From Clostridium sp. N3C (GTDB taxonomy: Bacteria; Bacillota; Clostridia; Clostridiales; Clostridiaceae), in assembly GCF_900095445.1 (NCBI RefSeq), contig NZ_FMJL01000035.1:1-39009 (forward strand): a stretch of DNA of 39,009 nt, read 5' to 3'. Under the pieces are notes generated by a model. The model saw only the letters and a program-made list of their open reading frames with translations, was not told the origin of the DNA and did not search any database. Below are positions 16,446 to 24,808 of the stretch, piece after piece. Both the position numbers and the translations under genes were made by a program. Position 1 is the stretch's first letter. Each line of letters begins with the position of its first letter.

Positions 16446-18278
16446 ATGATGAAATGGTTTTATAATCTAAAGGTTGCTTCAAAGTTGATAATTGGTTTTA
16501 TTGTAGTGGCTATAATTGCTGCAGCTGTAGGTGTTGTAGGTGTTGTTAATATTAGAGATATTAGCGAAAAGGATAATGAATTGTACGAGAGATATACAGC
16601 TTCATTACCACATTTAGCAGATGTAACTATAAACTACAATAAATTACGTGTAGAACTAAGAGGTTTGTATGTTAGGCAAGATCTAAATGAAAGGTTAGAG
16701 GCTATAAAAGGTATTCAGAAATACGATGGAGTTATATTGGATAATATGGAAGCCTTTAAGGCCACTGTAGTAGATCAGAAGGTAATGGATAGATTCAAAG
16801 ATTTAGAACAGGCCATAAATGACTTTTTTGTTTATGAAGATGGATTAATTGAGTTAGCGCAGGCTAGTAAAATGGATGAACTTCGAGGTGAACTACTTAA
16901 TAGTGAAGCTGCAAGAATAGTTGGAGAAGTGACATCTGCAACAGAGGATTTAATGAATTTAACTAAGGACCTTGCTAGAGAAGCGGCAGAAAAAAACGGT
17001 GTTGCAGCTAAAACATCAACGATTACCATGATTATAATAATAGCAATTGGTGTAGTTATAGCTATTGCCCTTGGCTTATTTATAGCAGGCACTATAAGTA
17101 GACCGGTTAATAAAATGGTGGCAGTGGCAGATAAAATTGCTTTAGGTGATGTAAATGTTAGCGTAGAAGCAGATACTAAAGATGAAATTGGCAGTCTTGC
17201 AGAAGCTCTAAGAAGAATGATTACTAATATTAGAGAACAGGCTTTAGTTGCTGAAAGAATAGCCTCCGGTGATTTAACTATTGATGTACCTATAAGGTCT
17301 GAAAATGATTTGCTTGGCAAAAAGTTAGCTGAAATTGTTAAGAATAATAATGAAGTTTTAAGAAATATTAATAATGCTGCTGAGCAAGTTGAATCCGGAT
17401 CAAAACAGTTGTCCGCTTCAAGTATAGCTCTTTCAGAAGGTGCTACAGAGCAAGCAAGCTCCATTGAAGAGTTAACTGCTTCTATAGAAGAAATTTCTTC
17501 ACAGACAAGACTTAATGCAGAAAATGCGGACAAAGCTAACCAATTAGCTGAAAGTGCTAAGATAAACGCTGTGAAGGGCAATGAGCAAATGGAAGACATG
17601 CTAAAAGCCATAGAAGAGATAAATGATGCTTCCAGTAATATTTCTAAGATTATTAAAGTGATTGACGATATAGCATTCCAAACTAATATTTTGGCTCTCA
17701 ATGCTGCGGTAGAGGCTGCAAGGGCAGGCCAGCACGGTAAAGGTTTTGCCGTTGTAGCAGAGGAAGTAAGAAATCTTGCAGCTCGTTCTGCAAATGCTGC
17801 AAAAGAAACCACTGATTTAATAGAGAATTCAATAAAGAAATCTGAAGGTGGCACCAAAATTGCAAAGCTTAGTGCTGAAGCCCTTAGTGAAATACTACTT
17901 AGTATTGAAAAGGTAGCAGACCTTGTAAACAACATTGCTATTGCTTCTAATGAGCAAGCTATTGCTATAGAGCAAGTTAATCAAGGAATTATGCAAGTAT
18001 CAGAGGTTGTTCAAACTAATTCAGCTACTTCTGAAGAAGCTGCAGCAGCTAGTGAAGAGTTGTTTGGTCAGGCTAGCTTATTAAAGGAATTAGTTCAAAA
18101 GTTTAAGATAAAGCAGAATGTTAGAAAATATAATGACATTGATGAATTAAATCCAGAAGTATTGAAGATGCTTGAAAGAATGACTGAAAGCAATAGTACT
18201 CCAACATCTACAAAGGAAGATGATGAGGTTATAAAACCTAAAATTGCATTAAGTGACAAGGAATTTGGTAAGTATTAA
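16446..18278 (+). CDS. methyl-accepting chemotaxis protein, 4HB sensor
   Basis: Transmembrane chemoreceptor of about 610 residues. TM1 ([20 protein letters not shown]) and TM2 (about residues 192-214) flank an extracytoplasmic, mostly helical domain of about 155 residues that looks like a four-helix-bundle MCP sensor. A HAMP domain follows TM2 ([21 protein letters not shown]), then a long coiled coil with the signalling hairpin, [21 protein letters not shown]. The hairpin has Phe-Gln where the other receptors here have SDQTN. The frame also allows an ATG at 16434, but that codon abuts AGAGGA; the ATG at 16446, behind GGTGA, fits better. It is the receptor embedded in the che operon. The ligand is unknown. 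Confidence 0.92.
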   Translation: MMKWFYNLKVASKLIIGFIVVAIIAAAVGVVGVVNIRDISEKDNELYERYTASLPHLADVTINYNKLRVELRGLYVRQDLNERLEAIKGIQKYDGVILDNMEAFKATVVDQKVMDRFKDLEQAINDFFVYEDGLIELAQASKMDELRGELLNSEAARIVGEVTSATEDLMNLTKDLAREAAEKNGVAAKTSTITMIIIIAIGVVIAIALGLFIAGTISRPVNKMVAVADKIALGDVNVSVEADTKDEIGSLAEALRRMITNIREQALVAERIASGDLTIDVPIRSENDLLGKKLAEIVKNNNEVLRNINNAAEQVESGSKQLSASSIALSEGATEQASSIEELTASIEEISSQTRLNAENADKANQLAESAKINAVKGNEQMEDMLKAIEEINDASSNISKIIKVIDDIAFQTNILALNAAVEAARAGQHGKGFAVVAEEVRNLAARSANAAKETTDLIENSIKKSEGGTKIAKLSAEALSEILLSIEKVADLVNNIAIASNEQAIAIEQVNQGIMQVSEVVQTNSATSEEAAAASEELFGQASLLKELVQKFKIKQNVRKYNDIDELNPEVLKMLERMTESNSTPTSTKEDDEVIKPKIALSDKEFGKY

Positions 18279-18285
18279 TATTGGC

Positions 18286-18325
18286 TAGGGGTAGCTTAAA
18301 AGCGCCCCTTTTTTAAAAAGGGGGG
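18286..18325 (+). promoter_or_regulatory. competing hairpins between mcp and cheR
   Basis: Hairpin A: GGGG...AGC (18288-18295) with GC..CCCC (18302-18308), followed by six T, resembles a weak terminator. Hairpin B: CCCCTTTTT (18305-18313) with AAAAAGGGG (18315-18323) shares the C run and would sequester the cheR ribosome site GGGGGG (18320-18325). Only one can form. This could adjust how much cheR and cheB are made relative to the upstream genes. Confidence 0.5.
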
Positions 18326-18331
18326 TACGAC

Positions 18332-19147
18332 ATGATAAAGATTACGGATAAAGAATTCAAACAGCTGGCAGACTATATAAAGGATAATTATGGTATACAT
18401 TTAAAAAAGGAAAAGAAGGCTTTAATAATGGGAAAACTTCAAAATCTACTTATAGAGAAGGAGTTTACTAGCTTCTCCCATTATTATGATTATATAATAT
18501 CCGATAAGAGCGGTAATGCTGTAAATACTATGATTAATAAAATTACCACTAATCATACTTACTTTATGAGAGAATCAGATCACTTTTATTATTTTAGAGA
18601 TACGGTTCTTCCCTACCTAAAGAAGTCAGAAACTAATAAGGATTTAAGAATATGGAGTGCGGGATGTTCTACCGGTGAAGAACCTTATACCCTTGCTATG
18701 CTTATAGATGAATTTTTCGGTAAAGAAAAAGGAATATGGGACACTAAAATTTTAGCCACAGATATTTCTAGCAGGGTCCTTGATATTGCAATAAAAGGTG
18801 AATATAGTAATGATAGTATAGGGGCATTACCATCTGTGTGGAGGTTAAATTATTTTAAGAGGCAAAATGATAAAAATAGTATTGTTGTAGATAAGATAAG
18901 AAAAGAAGTTATCTTTAGAAAGTTTAATCTTATGGAGCCAGTATTTCCCTTTAAACGAAAGTTTCATGTTATATTTTGTAGAAATGTAATGATATATTTT
19001 GATCAAAAAACAAAAATAGATTTAGTTAATAAGTTTTATGATATGACGGAAAGTGGAGGATATTTATTCATAGGACATTCCGAATCTTTAGACCGAGCAC
19101 ACACCAAATATAAATATGTAATGCCTGCTGTATATAGAAAAGAATAG
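18332..19147 (+). CDS. cheR: chemoreceptor methyltransferase CheR
   Basis: 271 residues, full length. An N-terminal helical CheR domain is followed by the Rossmann-type methyltransferase domain with the S-adenosylmethionine motif IWSAGCSTGEEPYTLAM and the conserved FCRNVMIYFD and GYLFIGHSESL segments. It methylates glutamates on receptor coiled coils to raise kinase activity during adaptation. The ribosome site is the G run at 18320-18325. It is followed 12 bases later by cheB, its antagonist. Confidence 0.95.
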   Translation: MIKITDKEFKQLADYIKDNYGIHLKKEKKALIMGKLQNLLIEKEFTSFSHYYDYIISDKSGNAVNTMINKITTNHTYFMRESDHFYYFRDTVLPYLKKSETNKDLRIWSAGCSTGEEPYTLAMLIDEFFGKEKGIWDTKILATDISSRVLDIAIKGEYSNDSIGALPSVWRLNYFKRQNDKNSIVVDKIRKEVIFRKFNLMEPVFPFKRKFHVIFCRNVMIYFDQKTKIDLVNKFYDMTESGGYLFIGHSESLDRAHTKYKYVMPAVYRKE

Positions 19148-19159
19148 GCAGGTGATGAG

Positions 19160-20185
19160 ATGAGTCTAGATAAAAAAATAAGGGTGCTAGTAGTTGATGA
19201 CAGTAGGCTATTTAGGGAAGTTTTATCAAGGGGGATTAATTCAGATCCTAATATAGAAGTGGTGGCAACGGCATCCGATCCCTTTGAAGCAAGAGATAAA
19301 ATTTTAGAATTTAGTCCCCATGTTATGACTTGTGATGTAGAAATGCCAAAAATGAATGGAATAGAATTTATTCGTAGATTACTCCCTCAATATGTTATAC
19401 CAGTAATTGTTGTAAGTACAGTAAGTGAAGCAGTATTTGATGCAATGGATGCCGGCGCAGTAGATTTTGTTACTAAGCCTGATATTCAATCCCCTAAGGC
19501 GGTGGAAGAACTGATTATTGACCTTATAGCAAAAATAAAGATAGCAGCTTCCGCTAAGGTGTCAATAAGACCTAATATTTCTATATCTAATAATAAAACA
19601 AGTAATAATATAATTGATTCAAATAAGGTAATTGCTATAGGAGCTTCCACCGGTGGTACAGAGGCTATTTACAATATATTAAGTCGACTTCCAAGCACTG
19701 TTCCTGGTATTGTAATTGTTCAACATATTCCAGCGGTTTTTTCTAATATGTTTGCACAAAGGTTAAATTCAACAACTAATCTTTCAGTAAAAGAAGCAGA
19801 GACTGGAGATGTTTTAGAGCAAGGTAAGGTTTTAATTGCTCCCGGCAATTATCACATGAGAATTAAAAAGTTAGGAAGCCTGTATAAGGTTGAATGTTTT
19901 CAAGGAGAAAAGGTAAATGGACATTGTCCTTCAGTGGATGTTTTATTTGAATCGGTAGCTAAGGAATGCGGCAGCAGAGCTGTTGGCATCATTCTTACAG
20001 GAATGGGGTATGATGGTGCTAAAGGCCTTTTATCCATGAGAAGGCAAGGAGCTAGAACTATTGGACAGGATGAGAAGTCTTCGGTAGTTTATGGAATGCC
20101 TAGAGTAGCCTATAATATTGGAGCTGTTGAAAGGCAGACTTCCTTAGAAAGAATTCCCGATGCATTACTATCTATGTTAAGATAA
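19160..20185 (+). CDS. cheB: chemotaxis methylesterase/deamidase CheB
   Basis: 341 residues. The receiver domain carries Asp13/Asp14, phospho-acceptor Asp59 (TCDVEMPKMNG) and Lys107. After a Ser/Asn-rich linker (about 130-155) comes the esterase domain with the catalytic triad: Ser163 in GASTGG, His189 in VQHIP and Asp285 in GMGYDGAKG. It removes methyl groups or deamidates receptors when phosphorylated by CheA. AGGTGATG precedes the ATG. It is the last gene of the operon and ends just before a strong terminator. Confidence 0.95.
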   Translation: MSLDKKIRVLVVDDSRLFREVLSRGINSDPNIEVVATASDPFEARDKILEFSPHVMTCDVEMPKMNGIEFIRRLLPQYVIPVIVVSTVSEAVFDAMDAGAVDFVTKPDIQSPKAVEELIIDLIAKIKIAASAKVSIRPNISISNNKTSNNIIDSNKVIAIGASTGGTEAIYNILSRLPSTVPGIVIVQHIPAVFSNMFAQRLNSTTNLSVKEAETGDVLEQGKVLIAPGNYHMRIKKLGSLYKVECFQGEKVNGHCPSVDVLFESVAKECGSRAVGIILTGMGYDGAKGLLSMRRQGARTIGQDEKSSVVYGMPRVAYNIGAVERQTSLERIPDALLSMLR

Positions 20186-20195
20186 ATTAAATAGA

Positions 20196-20236
20196 GCTTT
20201 TGTTTGCTATCTAAACCTGCAAACAAAAGCCTATTT
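20196..20236. terminator. bidirectional terminator between cheB and ung
   Basis: A perfect 12-bp stem, GCTTTTGTTTGC (20196-20207) and GCAAACAAAAGC (20219-20230), has an 11-base loop and a T-rich tail on the plus strand. It sits between convergent genes. Confidence 0.88.
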
Positions 20237-20914
20237 TTATATATTTTCTATTTGCCAATCAATAGGACTTTCTCCAATGGAAATTAAAAAATTATTAGCC
20301 TTTGAAAAAGGTTTGCTACCAAAGAAACCTCTTGAAGCGGATAGTGGACTTGGATGGGCAGATTTAATTATGTAGTGAGATTTATTAGTTATTAACTTTT
20401 CTTTAGATATAGCATTATTCCCCCACAGTATAAATACCATAGGCTTTTCTCTTTCATTGAGAAGTTCGATAACCCTATCAGTAAACTTTTCCCACCCTAT
20501 ATTTCTATGTGAATTGGCTTGATGAGCACGAACAGTAAGTGAAGTGTTCAGCAAAAGCACCCCTTGATCAGCCCATTTTTTTAAATAGCCGTTATTTGGT
20601 ATATAACAGCCTAAATCGCTTTTTAATTCTTTGTATATATTCATTAAAGAAGGAGGAGCAGGAACGCCGGGTTTAACTGAAAAACTAAGGCCATGGGCTT
20701 GATTTGGACCGTGGTAAGGGTCTTGACCTAATATTACTACCTTTACGTCCTGGTAGTCTGTATAGTTTAAGGCATTAAATATATCATATTTATCTGGATA
20801 AATAGTGCCTGTGGCATATTCTTTTATAAGAAATGCTCGAAGCCTCTTATAATAATCTTTTTCAAATTCATCCTTTAATAAGTTCATCCAACCTTCTCTT
20901 AATTGTACTGCCAT
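20237..20914 (-). CDS. ung: uracil-DNA glycosylase, family 1
   Basis: Cytosolic DNA repair enzyme of 225 residues that excises uracil from DNA. The water-activating loop GQDPYHG (Gln64-Asp65) and the downstream [13 protein letters not shown] minor-groove loop with its catalytic histidine are intact, as is the uracil-recognition asparagine region ([10 protein letters not shown]). GGAGGAAG precedes the ATG at 20914. It is a lone minus-strand gene between two plus-strand operons. Confidence 0.96.
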   Translation of the reverse strand: MAVQLREGWMNLLKDEFEKDYYKRLRAFLIKEYATGTIYPDKYDIFNALNYTDYQDVKVVILGQDPYHGPNQAHGLSFSVKPGVPAPPSLMNIYKELKSDLGCYIPNNGYLKKWADQGVLLLNTSLTVRAHQANSHRNIGWEKFTDRVIELLNEREKPMVFILWGNNAISKEKLITNKSHYIIKSAHPSPLSASRGFFGSKPFSKANNFLISIGESPIDWQIENI

Positions 20915-21115
20915 GAATTCTTCCTCCCTAGCTATAAAATTATAAATTAATTATAGCAGATTTCTCAAAAGTTACATTAACAACTAAAAATATATTTTGA
21001 TTTATATATTCCTATAAAGGTATTGCAGATATTTACATTTATAATTATTCGACAATTCTCCACATCTTCATCGAAATATGTAATATAATAATGTTATATG
21101 AAAGGAGGTATGTAA

Positions 21116-22408
21116 TTGAAAAAAATATTAAAAAGTAAGTGGTTTATCTTTATAACTTATATAACTTTACTTTTTGCTTTCGCAGGTTGTGGCAATGTAC
21201 CTATAACCAATCAAGAAACTTCACAAAAACTTGCAACACAAAAAACTGATATAGATCAAAATAAAACTTTTAGTGAAGATGTTAATAAACAGGAAGAAGA
21301 GCAACTGGATAAGACTACAACTGTGTCAGAAGAAAATACGTTACAGAGTAAAGGTGAATTGAAGGTTCATTTTATAGATGTTGGCCAAGCAGACAGCATT
21401 TTAGTACAACAAGGAAGCCAAGCAATGTTGGTTGATGGGGGAAATACTGGCGATGCCAGTACAATAAAAAATTATCTTACCAAACAAGGAATAAGCGAAT
21501 TACAGTATTTTGTTGGAACTCATGTTCATGAAGATCATATTGGTAGTGCTGATTATATAATAAATTCTTTTAAGGTTGGAAAGGTTTATTTCCCAAAGCA
21601 AAATTCAACTACAAAAACCTTTGGAGATTTTGTAACAGCAGTGAAAAATAAAGGACTAAAGCTCACTGCACCTATTGTAGGAGAAAGCTTTAAATTAGGA
21701 GAGGCTACCGTTACTATTTTGGCACCTAATAGCACAGAATATAAAGATGCTAATGATTACTCTATAGTATTAAAAGTAAGTTTCGGAAACACATCATTCC
21801 TATTAACGGGAGATGCTGAAACGATAAGTGAAAAAGAAATGATATCTAAGGGCCTTAATCTAGAAGCAACGGTGCTAAAAGTAGGTCATCATGGCAGTGA
21901 ATCCTCTTCAAGTGAGGCTTTCTTAAACAAGGTAAAGCCCAAGTATGCAGTGATATCTGTCGGTAAAGAAAATAGCTACGGACATCCATCTCAGGATGTG
22001 ATGAACCGATTAAAGAGCAGAAATATACCAGTATATAGAACCGATGAGCAAGGAACCATAGTAGCAACTTCTAACGGTAGTGAAGTTACCTTCAATACTA
22101 ATGCAGGCAGCTACAAAGGAGTGGAAGGATCCGGGGACGGTTCAACAAATAAGATAGAAAATAAGACCTCAAATAGCACAACCAGTAATACAACAAATAA
22201 TAAAAGCAATGGCACAAGCAATAATAGTTCACAAAGTAACTCAAATAGTTCCGCAAGCAAAATAGTGTATTATACTCCTTCAGGAAAGTCTTATCATTAT
22301 GATAAAAATTGCAGAACCCTTTCCAGGAGCAAAACTATACTGGAAACTACCTTAGAGGAAGCTTTAAAATCAAAGCATTCAGATCCTTGTGATTTTTGTG
22401 TACATTAA
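21116..22408 (+). CDS. ComEC-like metallo-beta-lactamase-fold lipoprotein with Cys-rich C-terminal module
   Basis: 430 residues. Residues 1-25 are a lipoprotein signal (KKILKSKWF, hydrophobic core, FAGC with Cys25), so it is probably anchored outside the membrane. After a polar linker, residues about 82-330 are a metallo-beta-lactamase domain like the C-terminal part of ComEC: HFIDVGQADSILVQ, metal motif THVHEDHIG, LTGDAE, VGHHGSESSSS and SYGHPS. A Ser/Asn/Thr-rich linker follows (about 338-380). The last 50 residues form a small module with Cys-Arg-Thr-Leu, TLEEAL and PCDFC, probably a zinc site. The start is TTG at 21116 behind AAAGGAGG; the ATG at 21110 stops at once. It may be an extracellular nuclease or phosphodiesterase, an inference. 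Confidence 0.85.
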   Translation: MKKILKSKWFIFITYITLLFAFAGCGNVPITNQETSQKLATQKTDIDQNKTFSEDVNKQEEEQLDKTTTVSEENTLQSKGELKVHFIDVGQADSILVQQGSQAMLVDGGNTGDASTIKNYLTKQGISELQYFVGTHVHEDHIGSADYIINSFKVGKVYFPKQNSTTKTFGDFVTAVKNKGLKLTAPIVGESFKLGEATVTILAPNSTEYKDANDYSIVLKVSFGNTSFLLTGDAETISEKEMISKGLNLEATVLKVGHHGSESSSSEAFLNKVKPKYAVISVGKENSYGHPSQDVMNRLKSRNIPVYRTDEQGTIVATSNGSEVTFNTNAGSYKGVEGSGDGSTNKIENKTSNSTTSNTTNNKSNGTSNNSSQSNSNSSASKIVYYTPSGKSYHYDKNCRTLSRSKTILETTLEEALKSKHSDPCDFCVH

Positions 22409-22431
22409 GAAAGAATAAGTGTTTGTTTATA

Positions 22432-22480
22432 AAAAGTTGATGGATAAAGTTGAAAGCTTTTTCTGTCAACTTTTGATTTT
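22432..22480 (+). terminator. probable terminator after ComEC-like lipoprotein gene
   Basis: AAAAGTTGA (22432-22440) pairs with TCAACTTTT (22466-22474), followed by GATTTTAT. The loop is long and the T tail is interrupted, so this is a weaker call. Confidence 0.5.
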
Positions 22481-22517
22481 ATAGATGGAAAGATAATGAT
22501 AGATATTATGGTAAAAA

Positions 22518-22546
22518 TTGACGTGAATTTTCAGAGTCAGTATAAT
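22518..22546 (+). promoter_or_regulatory. sigma-A promoter for the HEAT-like gene
   Basis: TTGACG (22518-22523) and TATAAT (22541-22546) with exactly 17 bp between; a leader of about 90 bases follows before the ATG at 22641. Confidence 0.75.
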
Positions 22547-22640
22547 TATTATTGTATAATGGATATATTTATTTTCACATGATAATATATTTATAAGAAC
22601 CTTATGCTGAAAAAGTTGCTGTAAAGAAAGGAAAATTAAT

Positions 22641-23261
22641 ATGAGCAAAATTCAAACAAAAGAAATAAGACAATTTGTTAATAAAAATTTAAGTACAAAG
22701 TTTTTTAAAGAGAATATGCTTGATGGAAGGAGTCCATATTATATATTGGACTTTAGCTTAAATTTATTTCCTGCCACTGAAGAAATTAAAAAGAACTTAG
22801 AAGCAACTATGATAAAGAATAAAGAAAAGTGGGAAGCTGAGAATGCTTTGGTGGAACAAGAAAGCCATATTGATAATTTATACAATATGCTTAGAAAACC
22901 GATGAATCCTATAGCGTCCGAAAAGCTTATATTAAAGTTGATGGAGAATAAAGAAACTATTATTCCACGGCTGCTAGAAGATTTAAAGAAAAGTGGAAAT
23001 GACATGTTTATTGAAAATGGAGCTAGAATCATTGTTACCTATGGACAGGAGTATGCTAATAATTTGGCAGAAATAATAAGTGAAATAAAGTATCCTTATT
23101 GTGAAGCGGTAATGGCTTTTGTGTTAGGGAGAATAGGAAGAGAGGAACATATAGAAATAATATATGATTCTTATAAAAGGCTTATGAGCAATACTTTTGA
23201 TAGATACTATCAAGGACCTTTACTTGGTTTATATCATATGAAAAATAAATATGAATTTTAA
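22641..23261 (+). CDS. uncharacterised helical protein, HEAT-like repeats possible
   Basis: 206 residues with no signal peptide or membrane segment. I do not recognise a named family. The second half is made of regular amphipathic helix pairs (for example ENKETIIPRLLEDLKKSG, YANNLAEIISEIKYPYCEAV, VLGRIGREEHIEIIYDSY), which resembles HEAT-type repeats used as protein scaffolds. AGAAAGGA precedes the ATG, and a good promoter lies 95 bases upstream. It stands alone, flanked by a possible terminator upstream and an opposing gene downstream. Confidence 0.75.
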   Translation: MSKIQTKEIRQFVNKNLSTKFFKENMLDGRSPYYILDFSLNLFPATEEIKKNLEATMIKNKEKWEAENALVEQESHIDNLYNMLRKPMNPIASEKLILKLMENKETIIPRLLEDLKKSGNDMFIENGARIIVTYGQEYANNLAEIISEIKYPYCEAVMAFVLGRIGREEHIEIIYDSYKRLMSNTFDRYYQGPLLGLYHMKNKYEF

Positions 23262-23330
23262 ATAGCTTTAAGGATAATATAAACAGTTATAAAGATTGGG
23301 GATATATTTAAGGCAGAGCCCATGTATTTT

Positions 23331-23636
23331 TTACTTATGATCTAATATAAAATATTGAAATTTTGTTAGGGCATTAAGTTTCTTATTATAATGGGCTATT
23401 TCCCCTTGTATTTTTCTTATTTGATTTTTTAACTGATTATGTTCCTCTTTTAATTTCTCTAATTCCTGCGAAAGACTATTCTTTTCTTCTTGTTTTTTCT
23501 CCAAAAGGGGCTTATAAAGGGCCTTAATTATATTGCTCTTATTGCTTTCGAATTTTATGCTTTCTTCTGTTTTGTCTATTAAGGATTTTGTAGTATATAG
23601 GATTTTTGATATACTATCCTTTAAAGAGTCTTTCAT
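23331..23636 (-). CDS. small coiled-coil protein, divergent partner of 23688-24152
   Basis: 101 residues from the ATG at 23636, which has GGTGGTG at good spacing; the frame is open five codons further upstream (ATG at 23651) but that start has no ribosome site. Nearly the whole chain is charged heptad-like helix (KKQEEKNSLSQELEKLKEEH, then QLKNQIRKIQGEIAHYNKKL), so it should dimerise as a coiled coil. No membrane segment or enzyme motif is seen. It is transcribed away from another coiled-coil gene, 51 bases apart, which suggests that the two act together. Function unknown. Confidence 0.65.
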   Translation of the reverse strand: MKDSLKDSISKILYTTKSLIDKTEESIKFESNKSNIIKALYKPLLEKKQEEKNSLSQELEKLKEEHNQLKNQIRKIQGEIAHYNKKLNALTKFQYFILDHK

Positions 23637-23687
23637 AAAAATCACCACCATATATTAAAATAATTCTTTCAACATAAAGGAGCATCT

Positions 23688-24152
23688 ATGAAAAAGAGAG
23701 AAAACAGTAACTTAAAGTTTCTTAGTAATTTCTATTATAAATTAAAAGAAAGAAGGTTAAAAGACCTTGAGCAAAAGATCCAAAATCTCAAGGAGGAGAT
23801 TGAAAAAGAAAAGCTTCTAAAGGATAGGAGTGCAGTTTATCTAGACAAGCTTCTTGAAGAAAATAAAGCTCTAAAAGAACATTATGAACAACAGGTAAAA
23901 TTGCTAGCAAAAAGGAACAATACTATTACCTTAAAGAACAATAATTATAATGTAAAGCAGTGGGAAAACTTAACCTTGGCCAAAATCGGTTCTAATTATG
24001 CTATACAAACTAAAGCAATGGAAACCTTATATGTCTTTGAGGATGATATGAAGGACTTTTTACAGCTGCTACAAACTTTGGATTATAGTATTATTGTCCT
24101 CTCTGTAGATAGTAGCAGAGTTGTGATTCAGTTTAGAATAAAAGAAAACTAG
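23688..24152 (+). CDS. coiled-coil protein with a small C-terminal domain, unknown function
   Basis: 154 residues. Residues about 18-75 form a strong coiled coil (RRLKDLEQKIQNLKEEIEKE, then LDKLLEENKALKEHYEQQVK). Residues about 80-154 look like a compact alpha/beta domain ending in alternating strands (YSIIVLSVDSSRVVIQFRIK). AAAGGAGC precedes the ATG. No transmembrane helix, signal peptide or catalytic motif was seen, and I do not recognise the family. It is divergent from the small coiled-coil gene at 23331-23636. Confidence 0.7.
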   Translation: MKKRENSNLKFLSNFYYKLKERRLKDLEQKIQNLKEEIEKEKLLKDRSAVYLDKLLEENKALKEHYEQQVKLLAKRNNTITLKNNNYNVKQWENLTLAKIGSNYAIQTKAMETLYVFEDDMKDFLQLLQTLDYSIIVLSVDSSRVVIQFRIKEN

Positions 24153-24192
24153 ATAAAATTCGACAAGACATAGGTAAATAATGCTCTTTATG

Positions 24193-24201
24193 TGATATAA
24201 T
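24193..24201 (+). promoter_or_regulatory. extended -10 promoter of SemiSWEET gene
   Basis: TGATATAAT, a full match to TGnTATAAT, lies 24 bases before the SemiSWEET ATG and directly upstream of its AGGAGGAG ribosome site. No good -35 box is present at 17 bp. Confidence 0.55.
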
Positions 24202-24224
24202 AATCTCCAGGAGGAGATAAAATT

Positions 24225-24488
24225 ATGGTAATATTTAGTTTTGCTGCTGCTGTTTTAACTACTTTATCCTTTGTTCCTCAAGCGGTTCAAGTTATAAAAA
24301 CTAAGGATACAAGAAGTATATCTTTAGTTATGTATATTATGTTCACTCTTGGTGTGCTTTTTTGGTTAATTTATGGACTAGCAATTTCAGATGTTGCTTT
24401 AATAGCAGCAAACGCTGTAACTTTTATTTTTGCTGTTATTATATTAAGCTACAAAATTATAAACGTTAGGAACGGCAAAGATAAATAG
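24225..24488 (+). CDS. SemiSWEET-type PQ-loop transporter
   Basis: 87-residue membrane protein with three helices and one PQ-loop repeat. The Pro-Gln pair is in TTLSFVPQAVQVIKTKDTRSIS, followed by a glycine-rich second helix and a third helix with the conserved Asn (IAANAVTFIFAVIIL). Bacterial SemiSWEETs work as dimers and carry small sugars by facilitated diffusion. Ribosome site AGGAGGAG. The substrate and physiological role here are not shown by context. Confidence 0.88.
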   Translation: MVIFSFAAAVLTTLSFVPQAVQVIKTKDTRSISLVMYIMFTLGVLFWLIYGLAISDVALIAANAVTFIFAVIILSYKIINVRNGKDK

Positions 24489-24507
24489 CAAAAGCATAAT
24501 TTATCTT
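24478..24507 (+). terminator. stem-loop at 3' end of SemiSWEET gene
   Basis: AAGATAAAT and ATTTATCTT form a perfect 9-bp stem with a 12-base loop spanning the stop codon. No T tract follows, so it may protect the 3' end or terminate poorly. Confidence 0.4.
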
Positions 24508-24544
24508 AGGAAGAAAATGGTTTTATACAAAGGATGAAGTATAG

Positions 24545-24697
24545 AAAAAAGACTAGGAGTAGCTCCTAGAAAATAGGTTATGTATTTGAGTCTTTATAGG
24601 GTTCCATTACTGAAATTAACTTATACATTCACTGAATATGAAATTGTAAAGTATTTTTTAGAATATATAGGTTAATAGTTGAAGTGGGAACCCTATA
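24545..24697 (+). ncRNA. candidate structured intergenic RNA, unknown class
   Basis: The 320-base gap between the SemiSWEET and phosphoesterase genes contains several nested complementarities. CTAGGAG-TAG-CTCCTAG (24553-24569) forms a local hairpin, enclosed by AAAGACT (24548-24554) with AGTCTTT (24589-24595). Directly after, TATAGGGTTCC (24595-24605) pairs perfectly with GGAACCCTATA (24687-24697), and inside it ATTAAC can pair with GTTAAT near 24671. A weak T run follows. No coding frame is convincing here. It could be a regulatory RNA, a leader of the downstream gene, or a small palindromic mobile repeat; it matches no class I can name. Confidence 0.35.
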
Positions 24698-24808
24698 TTG
24701 GTTTTTAAATAAGAACTAATAATTGCAATGATTGTAATGATTTATTAACATGTTTTTAAAGTGTAGATTTAAAGGAGTTCTTTAGTAAAACTTATGATAG
24801 GAGGCCAA

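Noticed and set aside
16832..17935. 367-codon open frame on the minus strand inside the che-operon receptor
   Set aside because: It is a mirror of the Ala/Ser-rich heptads of the chemoreceptor coiled coil; similar antisense frames occur in all four receptor genes and carry no ribosome site or family signature.
24553..24570. Resemblance of GGAGTAGC to the yybP-ykoY manganese riboswitch motif
   Set aside because: Only the short GGAGUAG string matches; the partner AAGACC-type segment and the paired regions of that class were not found downstream.
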